A model generated the notes under the pieces. The model worked only from the letters and a program-made list of their open reading frames with translations, had not been told where the DNA came from and did no database searches. DNA of 64,000 nucleotides from Peloplasma aerotolerans (GTDB taxonomy: Bacteria > Bacillota_I > Bacilli_A > Acholeplasmatales > Acholeplasmataceae). The stretch covers positions 124,001 to 188,000 of the forward strand of contig NZ_JASCXW010000001.1 of assembly GCF_030012175.1 (NCBI RefSeq), given 5' to 3'. Every line of letters starts with the position of its first letter. Within the stretch, counting starts at the first letter, position 1. The position numbers and the translations under genes are program-made. This document shows positions 52,960 to 61,898 of this stretch, in pieces.

Positions 52960-53093
52960 AATCTCTACCTCTTTTCAGTTTTGCACTACAATATATATAT
53001 GTATTTGATTTAAAATATATTTTCTTTCTTTTAGGATTGTCAACAATGCATTTCAATCTATATTAAAATATAGATTGAAACCTCATTTCCAAC

Positions 53094-53750
53094 TTAACAA
53101 CTGCCACCTAATGTCTTGATTGTTAGTGATGAAACACTCGTAAGATCATTATCGTTATCATCCTTAAATACGGCATAAAAAGTGTAAAAGGCACCAGATT
53201 CCAAACCATTGAACGACACAATATAAGAGTCTTGACTATATAAAGAAGTTATATAGATGTCTGGTGAGGAATCGTTTAACTCAGCAAACAACATTAATGC
53301 ATCGGTGGAACTGCTAACATTGGTAACTAAGAAATTAACATATGTGTATCCCTTCGATAAAATATCTATTTTAGGTTTTTCATGGAATCTTGTATTGGTT
53401 GTTACATCTATATAAACAGTGTAGCTAGATAAACCGTTTCTATCATCTTCAAACTTAGCAAAAAATGTATAATCTGTATTTGGATATAAGTTATGAAAAG
53501 TATAATCTATAAAATCACCTGTTTCAACCACACCAACATTTAAATTAGGTGTAGAATCAGATATATCCATTAAAAGTTTAAGCGGTCCAACATTATCTAT
53601 CGGATTAAAGACTCTAAATGTTATCGAATTTTCTGTTACATTATTAATAGAAATGTTTGGGCTCTGAATGGGGTAATTATAGTCAAGCGAATACGTACCA
53701 ACTGCTTGATCAAGTTCAGTAAAATCACCTATTTTTATACAATTGCGCAC
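53094..53750 (-). pseudogene. FN3-like surface protein remnant
   Basis: 218 codons encoding two beta-sandwich domains of fibronectin-III type (VTENSITFRVFNPIDNVGPLK and YVNFLVTNVSSSTDALMLFAELND, each followed by a LYPNTDYTF / LESGAFYTFYAVF-like strand). No signal peptide or anchor exists and the apparent start (GTG) lies inside the 53,745 tandem array, so the 5' part of a larger surface protein is probably missing. It ends TLGGSC. It follows the LRR lipoprotein and the WapA-like gene on the same strand. Confidence 0.6.
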
Positions 53751-53813
53751 CCTATAGAAAAGTTACGCACCCCTAGCGAGATTTTACGCACTCTTACCCC
53801 TATTTTTACGCAC
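53745..53813. repeat. Tandem array of GCACC units with 20-22 bp period
   Basis: GCGCAC at 53745 and ACGCAC at 53765, 53786 and 53808, each preceded by T/A-rich sequence such as TTTTACGCAC. Spacing grows by one base each time (20, 21, 22). The core resembles the array at 48,268 (TTTAGCACCC) in the same orientation. Confidence 0.75.
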
Positions 53814-53866
53814 CACTATAAAAATGGCTTAACAAAGAGAAGTGTTTGAAGTACTGCTGAATTCGC

Positions 53867-54970
53867 TCAATCATTCGAATTAATAAACTCAAATGTAATT
53901 TCTGGAAAATCATTATGAATAGATTTGGCAATATCCAATGATGTTTCAATTGCATATTGGAGTTCAGCGGATTCTGTCATATTTTGAGGAAGAACTATTT
54001 GAATTGGAGACGTGTTTTGATACCCATACCGAAATGTGAAATAAACAAATAGGTTTGTAAAATCGACTAGATTCTCTTCACTTAGTTTAAAACTTGCAAA
54101 TTTTATGGAGTTGATTTTATTATAATTGTTTGATGCATTTAGTGAGTTACTGAATGCTGAATAGTGCAAATATGATAGGTTGGAAGGCAATATAATCGAT
54201 TCAATATTAGAGTCGGAAAAGACGTTAGCTTCTAAAACATTAAGATTTGCTGGCAATATGAGTTCAGTTGGTGGATTTGATTTGTAATATGCTGCTTCTC
54301 CTATGATTTCGACAGACTGTGGAATGTTTATATAAGTTGATTTAGTCTCAAAGAATGCCCCTGATTCAATTGTTTCAATAGAGTTTGAAAGAATAATTGA
54401 AGAAAAAGTTGTATACATGAATGCAGAGTGTCCTATTATTGTAATGTAATCAGGTATTCTATAAACAGCATCATAATTTCTTGTATTATATACATAAATC
54501 AGTTCTGATTGATCTTTTGTTATAATTGATAAATATCCATTAATTGTTCTTTCCATTAAATATGTGTGGTCTGCCGGGATAATAAAACTCGTTTCCTTAT
54601 AACGACCAAAAGCTGGGGCGAAATATTTTAAGTTTTTAGGTATCCTAAACTGAGTTAATTTCAATGATTCCAGACTAAATCGCTCTAGTTCAAGAATTGA
54701 GTCCGGAAGAGTAATAGATTCAATTTCTAAATCTAAATTCCTAAATGCATGAGCATCAACTCTAGTCACTGGTAAACCATTATGTGTTTCTGCAATGACG
54801 ATGTTTTCTGAAGTACCAGTATACCCAACAATTGTATATTCGTCTTTACCTTCGATTTTCTCAAAGACAACCCCTTCAGTTGTAACTACTTTATTATCCT
54901 GGCAAGATATTAAAATCAGCACCATTATTAGTGCAAAAAATATACATATGGTAGCATTTAATGATTTCAT
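53867..54970 (-). CDS. BspA-type leucine-rich-repeat lipoprotein
   Basis: 367 residues from ATG 54970 (AGGAGG seven bases upstream). The signal peptide ends in a lipobox LILISC with Cys near 23. After a short linker come LRR_5 units: VTRVDAHAFRNL, ITLPDSILELERFSL, FRIPKNLKYFAPAF, ITIIGHSAFMYTTFSSIILSNSIETIESGAFFETKSTYINIPQSVEIIGEAAYY. Extracellular surface lipoproteins of this type mediate adhesion or protein contacts. It overlaps nothing but lies 12 bp after the WapA-like gene, so both are probably one operon. Confidence 0.87.
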   Translation of the reverse strand: MKSLNATICIFFALIMVLILISCQDNKVVTTEGVVFEKIEGKDEYTIVGYTGTSENIVIAETHNGLPVTRVDAHAFRNLDLEIESITLPDSILELERFSLESLKLTQFRIPKNLKYFAPAFGRYKETSFIIPADHTYLMERTINGYLSIITKDQSELIYVYNTRNYDAVYRIPDYITIIGHSAFMYTTFSSIILSNSIETIESGAFFETKSTYINIPQSVEIIGEAAYYKSNPPTELILPANLNVLEANVFSDSNIESIILPSNLSYLHYSAFSNSLNASNNYNKINSIKFASFKLSEENLVDFTNLFVYFTFRYGYQNTSPIQIVLPQNMTESAELQYAIETSLDIAKSIHNDFPEITFEFINSND

Positions 54971-54981
54971 CGTCATTCCTC

Positions 54982-56781
54982 CTATGTTTGAATTTTTATA
55001 GCAAGATACAAAATATCTCCATAATAAACATCATATGGCTCTTGCCCTGGTGGATTTTGCAGACACCATATTACATGAACTGGATTTACACGTTGTGGTG
55101 CAAAAAAACTAGATGGTGTCATGGTAAATTTGTCAAACCAACCTTCATTAAAATTTCTTCTAATAAAATGGTAATCACTACCAAACCATGAGGATGGATT
55201 ATACCCTGTTCGCATCCCAATTATATATTCATTAGCGTCTATAGTTTCATCATAACTTGAAAGTCTCCGATAATCGATACCTAGATAATCTAAATCATTT
55301 TCTACTCTCTCACGTATAGTTTCAACATGAGTGTATGTTGAATCTTGAGTGCCAGAAAAATATCCTGGACTAATATTAGCATTTATACCTAGGGCAAATG
55401 CATAACAATTGAGATATGTTCGAGTATCAGGGACATACCATTCACCTAGATTGATTTCTATTGAAGGTTGATATGTACTACTGGAATAATTACTCGCATA
55501 AAATCTTGTAGAATATCTAACGAATGGCTGTCTAGGATATAATCTCAAAGTGAGGCTTTCTTCTAACATGTTATGTTTGTAAATTTCATTATCAATGTTG
55601 AATTCATAGAATGAACCAGAACCAGATAATACGTCAATATCTAGGTAATCATAATCTGATATTCCATTCATTGAATCATAACTTAATGGATCTGATATAT
55701 CTTGAACTAAAATACCACTTGTTGGAGTTTGGTTTTCCTTAATATGTAGTTTTAACTTGATATCATCTATCGAAGTATAACTGGAATTATTATATATACT
55801 CATTATGTTATCATATATGTCTTTTGCGTTCAATTCAATTAAACTAAAAACTAATGTTTCAGTTTGTGGTTCTACAAAATAAAGGTCATCATACTGCACA
55901 CGGAAGTAAGAATTATCTGTACAAGAGGCTGAACCCACATAACAATATTTATCTCTCATGAATTGATTTGTTGTATTCATTTTGAAATTAACAATTGGAT
56001 CAATAATAACAGGATATTCTCTATCTGAATCCATCAGCCATTTTTGATTCGGTTTAACTTGGAAACGATAAAATCCTTTAAAGACTTCTTCAAAGGTTAC
56101 AGTGACATCGTCAGAATAGACTTCATTACTATCAAACATGAAGTAAGGCTCAAATTCAAAAATGATTTCACCTTGAGGATTAATGAAGATTAAAGATGCG
56201 TCTTCGAGAGATACCATTGACAAATTATTCAAAATTAAATAATAGTCAACTTTGAAATCCTCTACATATTCACTTAAGACAAAACTTTCTTTTAACTGTG
56301 TAGGTGATAAATCTAGTACTAAATCAGTATTACTCTTAATATTGTTGTATGTCAATTGGCTTTGAGCTTTTTCTATCCCTTTAGACCCTAAGTCATTCGA
56401 TACAGAAAAATTAGACTCTATACTATTTGGGTAATAAAACTTAATACTTGAGTCTTGATGTTGAACTTCAATCAAGTTTCCTTTAGCAAGTGTTTCAGGA
56501 AGACTAACTTGATAATTCGAATTTTTAGTTTGATAAGTATTCTTATTCTTATTCTTAACCAGAGACATATCAATGTCATTATACTTACCATTTTCAAAAA
56601 AGTGAACATCATGATTATATAATACCATTTTTCCGCTACCATCATCTGTCTGAAATGTTTTTGAATTCGCAGTGCGTAATTCTATCATCTCACTACTTAT
56701 GAGCTCTGAAGCGCTAGAATTCATTTGAGATAAAAAGCCAATACATGTGAATAACAGAAAAAATAAAATAATCCTTTTCAT
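54982..56781 (-). CDS. Secreted WapA-like protein with C-terminal Cys/His domain
   Basis: 599 residues from ATG 56781. Signal peptide (MKRIILFFLLFTCIGFLSQ). The N-terminal region has the SKTFQTDDGSGKMVLYNHDVHFFENGKYNDIDMSL block found at the start of Rhs/WapA-like proteins; the middle (YPVIIDPIVNF and a later DNRLRE-like beta domain) also fits. No YD repeats exist. The C-terminal 130 residues have NCYAFALGINANISPGYFSG and later GSDYHFIRRNFNEGWFDKF, a Cys...His pair (about 459 and 538) resembling NlpC/P60-like or papain-fold domains. It could be a cell-wall enzyme or a toxin; neither is shown. Confidence 0.8.
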   Translation of the reverse strand: MKRIILFFLLFTCIGFLSQMNSSASELISSEMIELRTANSKTFQTDDGSGKMVLYNHDVHFFENGKYNDIDMSLVKNKNKNTYQTKNSNYQVSLPETLAKGNLIEVQHQDSSIKFYYPNSIESNFSVSNDLGSKGIEKAQSQLTYNNIKSNTDLVLDLSPTQLKESFVLSEYVEDFKVDYYLILNNLSMVSLEDASLIFINPQGEIIFEFEPYFMFDSNEVYSDDVTVTFEEVFKGFYRFQVKPNQKWLMDSDREYPVIIDPIVNFKMNTTNQFMRDKYCYVGSASCTDNSYFRVQYDDLYFVEPQTETLVFSLIELNAKDIYDNIMSIYNNSSYTSIDDIKLKLHIKENQTPTSGILVQDISDPLSYDSMNGISDYDYLDIDVLSGSGSFYEFNIDNEIYKHNMLEESLTLRLYPRQPFVRYSTRFYASNYSSSTYQPSIEINLGEWYVPDTRTYLNCYAFALGINANISPGYFSGTQDSTYTHVETIRERVENDLDYLGIDYRRLSSYDETIDANEYIIGMRTGYNPSSWFGSDYHFIRRNFNEGWFDKFTMTPSSFFAPQRVNPVHVIWCLQNPPGQEPYDVYYGDILYLAIKIQT

Positions 56782-57185
56782 CAGTATCCTTTTTTGACTG
56801 ATCATAATTTATGGATATTTTTATGTCAAGTGATGATGTTTCCCCCATCGAATCAATCTTTATTTACATTATATATGTTTATCTATTTTTTTGCAACACA
56901 AAATTTGAATCAGATTCACGTAAAAAAATGGCTTGTCATTATGGACTTTATCACTGTTTTTGATAACCTCTATACTAACTTTACTATAAATGATGCTATA
57001 AGTTTATATTTTTTAAAAAATAAATAGCCTGCTATTTAGTGGATAAACCCTATACCATTGAATGTGAGAACATAAAGAACACTTGTGGCCTCAATAGAGA
57101 GATTATAATGATTTTTTAGTGTCAAAAAAAGTAGTAATACATGTTTACCCAAACAAACCTCGACTATCATTTTCAATCTATTTGA

Positions 57186-57350
57186 ACAAAAAATATGTTC
57201 CCACAATGAGAGTGAGATGTTCCCGCAATGGCCAAAAAATAAAAAAAAGGCAATATTTACACTTTGATATGTAGAATCACCTTTGATATCTATTATTAAA
57301 TGGCTTTGTTAGGCTGTTTTTAAAGAAAGCATTGCGATAGTTTCAACATG
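57186..57350. repeat. Dispersed repeat, degenerate copy D
   Basis: Begins ACAAAAAATATGTTCCCACA like the proximal segment, repeats an ATGTTCCCGCAATGG (57217-57231) nearby, and later has GAAAGCATTGCGATAG followed by CAACATG as in the intact copies. The terminator hairpin and direct repeats are lost. Confidence 0.65.
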
Positions 57351-57436
57351 AGATGAGCAACTACTGTTGTTTGAATATATGCCAAATTATGTGTATGGGA
57401 AACACCTTTTAATTGTAAATCTCTCTTTAACGTCAC

Positions 57437-57589
57437 TTACTGTTTTTTTGTTGGCATGGTCATTAGAACTTTCTGTTTTCTATGCATATGGTTCACAAAC
57501 CACTGTTTAATCTGCATACCTTTCCAAAACCAATCTTCCCAGTTGTCGTAACTAGTGATGACAGTATTTGTTATTTCTTCATTTTCGAT
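57437..57589 (-). pseudogene. Unrecognised gene fragment
   Basis: On the minus strand a 50-codon frame between two stops translates with low ambiguity into IENEEITNTVITSYDNWEDW, FWKGMQIKQWFVNHMHRKQK, then VLMTMPTKKQ. The Trp- and basic-rich composition is unlike random AT-rich DNA, but there is no start codon at its head, so it is probably the C-terminal remnant of a gene. Family unknown. Confidence 0.45.
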
Positions 57590-57733
57590 TTACAACTTAT
57601 TGACAATATAATATAAAAATGATAAAAAGAAGATAAACAAGAACTTTACTTAAATACAAATTGGTTTTAGCATAGTTTAATAGATACAAAGAGTAAAAAT
57701 CCTTCATATGTAAAATATCAAGGAGGGAGATTG

Positions 57734-58270
57734 TTGATTATGAAACAATTTTTAATTCTATTAATCTTTCTACTTTCAGCATTAATGCTTTTCGGATGCT
57801 CTCTATTGAGTTCAAATAATATCGAGCAAATTATTATAGTTGATGAAGATCTAAAGCAATCTCTACCTCAAACTTATAGTCTACTTCACTATGAATATAC
57901 TGAGAACCATAATAATGAATATACTTTAGTTATTCACACCTATGATATGTTTTTAATAAATCTCGAGCAAGGATTGCTGGTTTCATTTGAAGCATCAAAT
58001 ATCACAAAATCATATTTTGATATGTATTCAATGATTATTATAAGTTTTGGATGGGGAGATACACAAGAAAACTTTACGATTGGAAGCCTTAGTAAGAATA
58101 GCGAAAATAAGATAGATTTAGTCATTGATGTGCTTTATGATGAACTAGTAGGTTACCCATATGATCGAAGAGTTTTAGTCATTGAAGTAGGTAAAGGATT
58201 GATTGGATCAGCCACTGAAGTGAATCACACTTTCAATGTAATTGAGGTGAAGAATAATATCGACTCATAA
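57734..58270 (+). CDS. Lipoprotein of unknown function
   Basis: 178 residues. A signal peptide with lipobox (LMLFGC, Cys near 22) is followed by a beta-rich domain (EQIIIVDEDLKQSLPQTY, then SMIIISFGWGDTQENFTIGSL, IDLVIDVLYDELVG). The AGGAGG at 57721 is seven bases before the TTG at 57734; the ATG at 57740 is thirteen bases away, so TTG is a little better supported. Family unknown. It is the rightmost accessory-looking gene, with a terminator at 58,548. Confidence 0.72.
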   Translation: MIMKQFLILLIFLLSALMLFGCSLLSSNNIEQIIIVDEDLKQSLPQTYSLLHYEYTENHNNEYTLVIHTYDMFLINLEQGLLVSFEASNITKSYFDMYSMIIISFGWGDTQENFTIGSLSKNSENKIDLVIDVLYDELVGYPYDRRVLVIEVGKGLIGSATEVNHTFNVIEVKNNIDS

Positions 58271-58547
58271 AATTGGTTTTATTTCAGGTTCACTTTAAGG
58301 AAATGTTTTGATATCTAGACAATCAATTTTAGATAACTCGAATAACAAATCATTGAATATGGTTTTTTAGCAAATTATATTAAATGTCTAATTTTTTCGG
58401 TTCATCAGTGCTGGTCAAAAATAAACACAGTCTACTTGATAGAAGACTGTTCATTTATTTTGGTGGTATATTTTCTTGTAAGCCTGATTAGCTAAGAAAA
58501 TATCGTTTATACTTTTATTATATCAAAGTGCAATTTTTTATAGATAT
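58271..58547. other. Gap at the right edge of the accessory region
   Basis: About 280 bp with a weak hairpin (ACAGTCT / AGACTGT near 58427-58451). No gene seen. Confidence 0.5.
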
Positions 58548-58573
58548 AACGCCTCTATTGGGCCGTTTTTTTC
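58548..58573 (+). terminator. Terminator after the lipoprotein gene
   Basis: AACGCC pairs with GGCCGTT (one bulge), then a T-rich run; it ends at the stop codon of the converging SRPBCC gene. Confidence 0.6.
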
Positions 58574-59013
58574 TATTCACTATGTTTTTCTGCTAGAATT
58601 TTTATTTGTTTTAGTGCTTCAGGCAACCTTTCATTAAAAGTATCTCTATGAATTTCTGGTACATCGGTATTAAGTATCAATCTAGTAACACCATCTTCTT
58701 CCATAAGTGTGTAACTCTCAGTTCCACCTGTCCACTCTTTTTCTCTACCTCTTTTTCCGGTTTCTTTTGTATCTGCAGCATGTTTAAATGAAATAAACTG
58801 ATTAGGAATGAGTTTATCTATATAATCTGTAACTCCATATCCATTGACTGATGATATGAACTGAACTTCATTTCCTTCCTGCAGTTCACCTTTGATATAT
58901 GTACCTTCATCTATTATATTTGCCCAAATACGGAATGTCTCGTCATCCCAAAGTGTTTTCCATACTTTTTCTTTTGGTGCATTAATTACTATTGAATATT
59001 GTAGTGATTTCAC
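58573..59013 (-). CDS. SRPBCC/AHSA1-family protein
   Basis: 146 residues with the START/Bet v1-like pattern: YSIVINAPKEKVWKTLWDDETFRIWANII, then GEVQF-like strands and VPEIHRDTFNERLPEALKQIKILAEK at the end, matching the family's C-terminal helix. These proteins bind small lipophilic ligands or assist partners; a substrate cannot be named. It is 43 bp downstream of a DUF1801 gene on the same strand, so the two may be co-transcribed. Confidence 0.82.
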   Translation of the reverse strand: MKSLQYSIVINAPKEKVWKTLWDDETFRIWANIIDEGTYIKGELQEGNEVQFISSVNGYGVTDYIDKLIPNQFISFKHAADTKETGKRGREKEWTGGTESYTLMEEDGVTRLILNTDVPEIHRDTFNERLPEALKQIKILAEKHSE

Positions 59014-59055
59014 AGACTCACTTCCTTATCACATATGTTTAAAACGTTTCCTATT

Positions 59056-59445
59056 TCATCTATTTTTTCGATTATACTTTTTATTCTTTAGCATATTTTC
59101 TTCCACACGCGCTTTAACAATTTTTTCGATTAATTCATATGGAATAGGTTTATCGTAAGGAAAAATAACGGATCCTTTTGCTCGCACATATGGTTCCAAT
59201 TCTTCTTGAAATGAAGTTATTCCACTTGGTGTAGGATAAAATCCTATATGATTTTTAAATGCACCAAAATGCACTAAGTTCCCAAATAAATCAAATGTTG
59301 GTATTTGATAACTGATCTTTTCTGTAGCATTTGGTGCAGCATCCTGTACCACTTTTCTAATTTTGTGCAGTTTATGCTGAACATCATTTGGAAATTGTGC
59401 AATATACTCATCAATGTTTTTTACTGTTCCAACATGCTTATCCAT
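59056..59445 (-). CDS. DUF1801-family protein
   Basis: 129 residues from ATG 59445. Typical DUF1801 blocks: NIDEYIAQFPNDVQHKLHKIRKVVQDAAPNATEKISYQIPTFDL and HFGAFKNHIGFYPTPSGI, and the end rich in Lys/Arg. Family members are small cytoplasmic proteins of unclear function (some annotated iron-chaperone-like). AAGGG precedes the ATG; an upstream in-frame ATG at 59,469 lies before the site and is less likely. Confidence 0.82.
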   Translation of the reverse strand: MDKHVGTVKNIDEYIAQFPNDVQHKLHKIRKVVQDAAPNATEKISYQIPTFDLFGNLVHFGAFKNHIGFYPTPSGITSFQEELEPYVRAKGSVIFPYDKPIPYELIEKIVKARVEENMLKNKKYNRKNR

Positions 59446-59553
59446 ATAGCAACCCTTCTTTTTTAACAAGATTCGATATAAACCTCTTTTTTTAAATTAT
59501 ATCACACTGAAAAGTTAGATTTAACCATATAGCATTATTCATTTAAAAAAGTA

Positions 59554-59581
59554 TTGTATCTTTTAACTTCTATGATATAAT
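59554..59581 (+). promoter_or_regulatory. Predicted promoter of the GntR-ABC operon
   Basis: TTGTAT (59554-59559) and TATAAT (59576-59581), 16 bp apart, 40 bp upstream of the regulator. A direct repeat of AATACAG follows (59592-59608), a possible operator; inferred only. Confidence 0.55.
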
Positions 59582-59621
59582 AAATCTAAATAATACAGTT
59601 AATACAGATGGGGAGGATTAT

Positions 59622-59966
59622 ATGAATGAAAAAATAGATCTATACCTACGTATAAAAAATGATATTCAGCACCTGATTGAAACAGGAGCTTATTTAGAAG
59701 GTGAAGCTTTACCAAGCGTTAGAAAAATTGCTATGGATTTAGGTGTTAATCCCAATACAGTCATGAAAAGCTACCAACTTTTAGAAACTGATGGTCTCAT
59801 TGAAATCATACCTAAAAAAGGTGCTTATGTTAAATCATTTCAATCCAAACCAACGTCTGAACTGTCCATCCTTGATCCAATGATTAACAAACTTAAAGAA
59901 AATCATAATAATGATGAAATCATCAAACACATAAAAGCTTTACTTGGGGGTAAAAAAAATGATTAA
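59622..59966 (+). CDS. GntR-family regulator (YtrA subfamily)
   Basis: 114 residues. Winged helix (YLRIKNDIQHLIETGAYLEGEALPSVRKIAMDLGVNPNTVMKSYQLLETDGLIEIIPKKGAYV) and only a short C-terminal tail instead of an effector domain, as in YtrA-type regulators. It likely represses the ABC transporter encoded immediately downstream; GGGGAGGAT precedes the start. Overlaps the ATPase gene by 8 bp. Confidence 0.9.
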   Translation: MNEKIDLYLRIKNDIQHLIETGAYLEGEALPSVRKIAMDLGVNPNTVMKSYQLLETDGLIEIIPKKGAYVKSFQSKPTSELSILDPMINKLKENHNNDEIIKHIKALLGGKKND

Positions 59967-60834
59967 TGTCAAAAATTTAAACAAATCGTTTGGAAAATTG
60001 GATGTCATAAATAACATGAATTTAGAGCTTGAACCAGGGACTATTTTTGGCTTAGTTGGGGTCAATGGTGCTGGTAAATCTACTTTCCTAAAACTTTTAT
60101 CTGGTGTGTTGATTCCAGAATATGGTGTAATCAAAATAGATCAACAATCACTAGATGAAAATCAAGATGTTAAAAAAAATATCTTCTTTTTATCAGACCA
60201 ACCAATTCATTCACACGGGATGACTATCAAAGACTTAAGAAATCTGTATCATGTCTTTTATCCATTTGATAATGCTAAATATTTGTCGATCTTGTCACTA
60301 TTTAACCTATCAGAAAATATGTCATTAAGTCATATATCTAAAGGGATGAGAAGACAAGCTTATATTGCAATAGCATTTGCATCCAATGCTAAATATTTGT
60401 TACTTGATGAAGTATTTGATGGCTTAGATCCAATTGCACGACTTAAGTTTAAGCAACTGATGATTGAAGAAAATCAAGCCGATAAAATATTTATATTAAC
60501 AAGTCATTCTCTACGAGAACTCGAGGATATCTGTGATTCTTTTGGCATCATAGATGAGGGTCGCTTTAAGCGATTTGGCCATTTGAGTGATGAATTATCG
60601 CGACTTAAGAAATACCGAATTATATTAAAAGATATCTTACCCTATCAATTAACTACAAGCTCTTTAAAAATCTTATTTCAGCAACAAGAGGGTCGTGTAT
60701 TAACGGTTGTTATTGAAGGTGAACATTCATCACTTGAAAATACGATAGATGCTAAGGATTATCATGTTATTGATGAACTACCTATCAATTTTGAAGAATA
60801 TTTTATGGTTTACCAAGGTGGTGGCTCAAAATGA
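59959..60834 (+). CDS. ABC transporter ATP-binding protein
   Basis: 291 residues from the ATG at 59959 (GGGGGT upstream; the TTG at 59944 sits on that site). Walker A GVNGAGKST, signature LSHISKGMRRQAYIAIA (with SKGM in place of SGGQ), Walker B LLLDEVFDGLDP, H-loop TSHS. The C-terminal half contains an extra domain. With the permease it forms a GntR-controlled exporter of the YtrBC or antimicrobial-peptide-resistance type; substrate not shown. Confidence 0.9.
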   Translation: MINVKNLNKSFGKLDVINNMNLELEPGTIFGLVGVNGAGKSTFLKLLSGVLIPEYGVIKIDQQSLDENQDVKKNIFFLSDQPIHSHGMTIKDLRNLYHVFYPFDNAKYLSILSLFNLSENMSLSHISKGMRRQAYIAIAFASNAKYLLLDEVFDGLDPIARLKFKQLMIEENQADKIFILTSHSLRELEDICDSFGIIDEGRFKRFGHLSDELSRLKKYRIILKDILPYQLTTSSLKILFQQQEGRVLTVVIEGEHSSLENTIDAKDYHVIDELPINFEEYFMVYQGGGSK

Positions 60835-61874
60835 AATTATATCTCATATACTTAATTAAAAATAAGTGGCTACAAACTCTAGTTATGGCTTTAATTCCTA
60901 CACTCATTTTCCTTATTTCAGTATTGATGAATACATATCGTTATTATCATGAACTCATCCCTGGAAGACCAACTTTTCGCACACCTGACGTTTTTGCATC
61001 AGCGCTTGTTTTTATAATGATACTGATTCCGATTGTTACTATTTTTAGATTATACATTTTTAGAAATTCGAAAGATGTTGATCTTTATTATAGTCTACCT
61101 GTTTCAAGACAACAACTACTTCTTACACAGCTTTTCTTTGGGTTTATTCAACTATTGTTTATTTGGACAACTATGTATTTTATAGGTCTTATAGCTTTTT
61201 CTATCCTAACGGATGGTAGCTTTTTAACTGGATATCTTTTGTTACTTTACTTGGTCACTATTTTTTATATTGCAGTATTATATGGATTAACTTCATATTT
61301 ATTCCTAAAAGCTAATACACTTGTTGATGGGATTGCTTTTATAATCATTTTCCACACAGCTTTCCTTTTTTTGTCAACATTTTTAGCGAGTACACAGATA
61401 AGAATGCTTGGCTTTACTCATGCCTTTATGTTCAATCCCTTCTATTCGATAAGTCAACTCACATACAATCTTTTATACATCTCAAGGCCTGATATAGGTG
61501 GTTCTGTTCCTATCACACACAGTCTAGAAATACCTCATGTTTTCATCAATTCACTCATTTTTGTTACTTTATCTATTTTTGGTTTTATATTAAGTTACCA
61601 ATCGATACGTACAGAAAAATCTGAAAATATTGGAAGACTAAGCTTAAGTAAAATTGGTTATAAATCCTTAATCCCTCTAAATCTATTGTTTATTTCAGCA
61701 AGCACATATACTTTTTTCTATAGCACATCATTTATTGCTATTGCAATCATAGCAGCAGCTGGTTTTATTGGTTATTTTATTATGCGTCGCTCTGTTAAAA
61801 TAACTTGGGTAGACATCGCTTCAGTTGTAACACCTATTATCATCGCAATCATTTATATATCGATCATGAGATGA
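60831..61874 (+). CDS. ABC transporter permease
   Basis: 347 residues, about seven or eight membrane helices, one of which is near the start (VMALIPTLIFLISVLM). A charged loop follows (RNSKDVDLYYSLPVSRQQLLLTQL), the typical coupling pattern of bacterial ABC-2-like permeases. It overlaps the ATPase gene by 4 bp, so stoichiometric expression is expected. No substrate signature. Confidence 0.82.
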   Translation: MKLYLIYLIKNKWLQTLVMALIPTLIFLISVLMNTYRYYHELIPGRPTFRTPDVFASALVFIMILIPIVTIFRLYIFRNSKDVDLYYSLPVSRQQLLLTQLFFGFIQLLFIWTTMYFIGLIAFSILTDGSFLTGYLLLLYLVTIFYIAVLYGLTSYLFLKANTLVDGIAFIIIFHTAFLFLSTFLASTQIRMLGFTHAFMFNPFYSISQLTYNLLYISRPDIGGSVPITHSLEIPHVFINSLIFVTLSIFGFILSYQSIRTEKSENIGRLSLSKIGYKSLIPLNLLFISASTYTFFYSTSFIAIAIIAAAGFIGYFIMRRSVKITWVDIASVVTPIIIAIIYISIMR

Positions 61875-61898
61875 TAGTTTTTTTAAGGAGGTCATTTA

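Larger units (their letters stand above)
56782..57733. other. Long non-coding gap with repeat and gene remnants
   Basis: About 950 bp. It holds a degenerate repeat copy (57186-57350), an unrecognised 50-codon gene fragment on the minus strand (57437-57589), and a TTGACA / TAAAAA pair (57600-57628, 17-bp spacer) that may serve the downstream lipoprotein. I see no complete gene. Confidence 0.65.

Noticed and set aside
54795-55001. Plus-strand frame opposite the LRR lipoprotein
   Set aside because: A shadow of the well-supported minus-strand gene with lipobox and ribosome-binding site.
56794-57027. Plus-strand 77-codon frame at the start of the long gap
   Set aside because: No ribosome-binding site; begins antisense to the WapA-like gene leader and shows only AT-driven hydrophobic codons.
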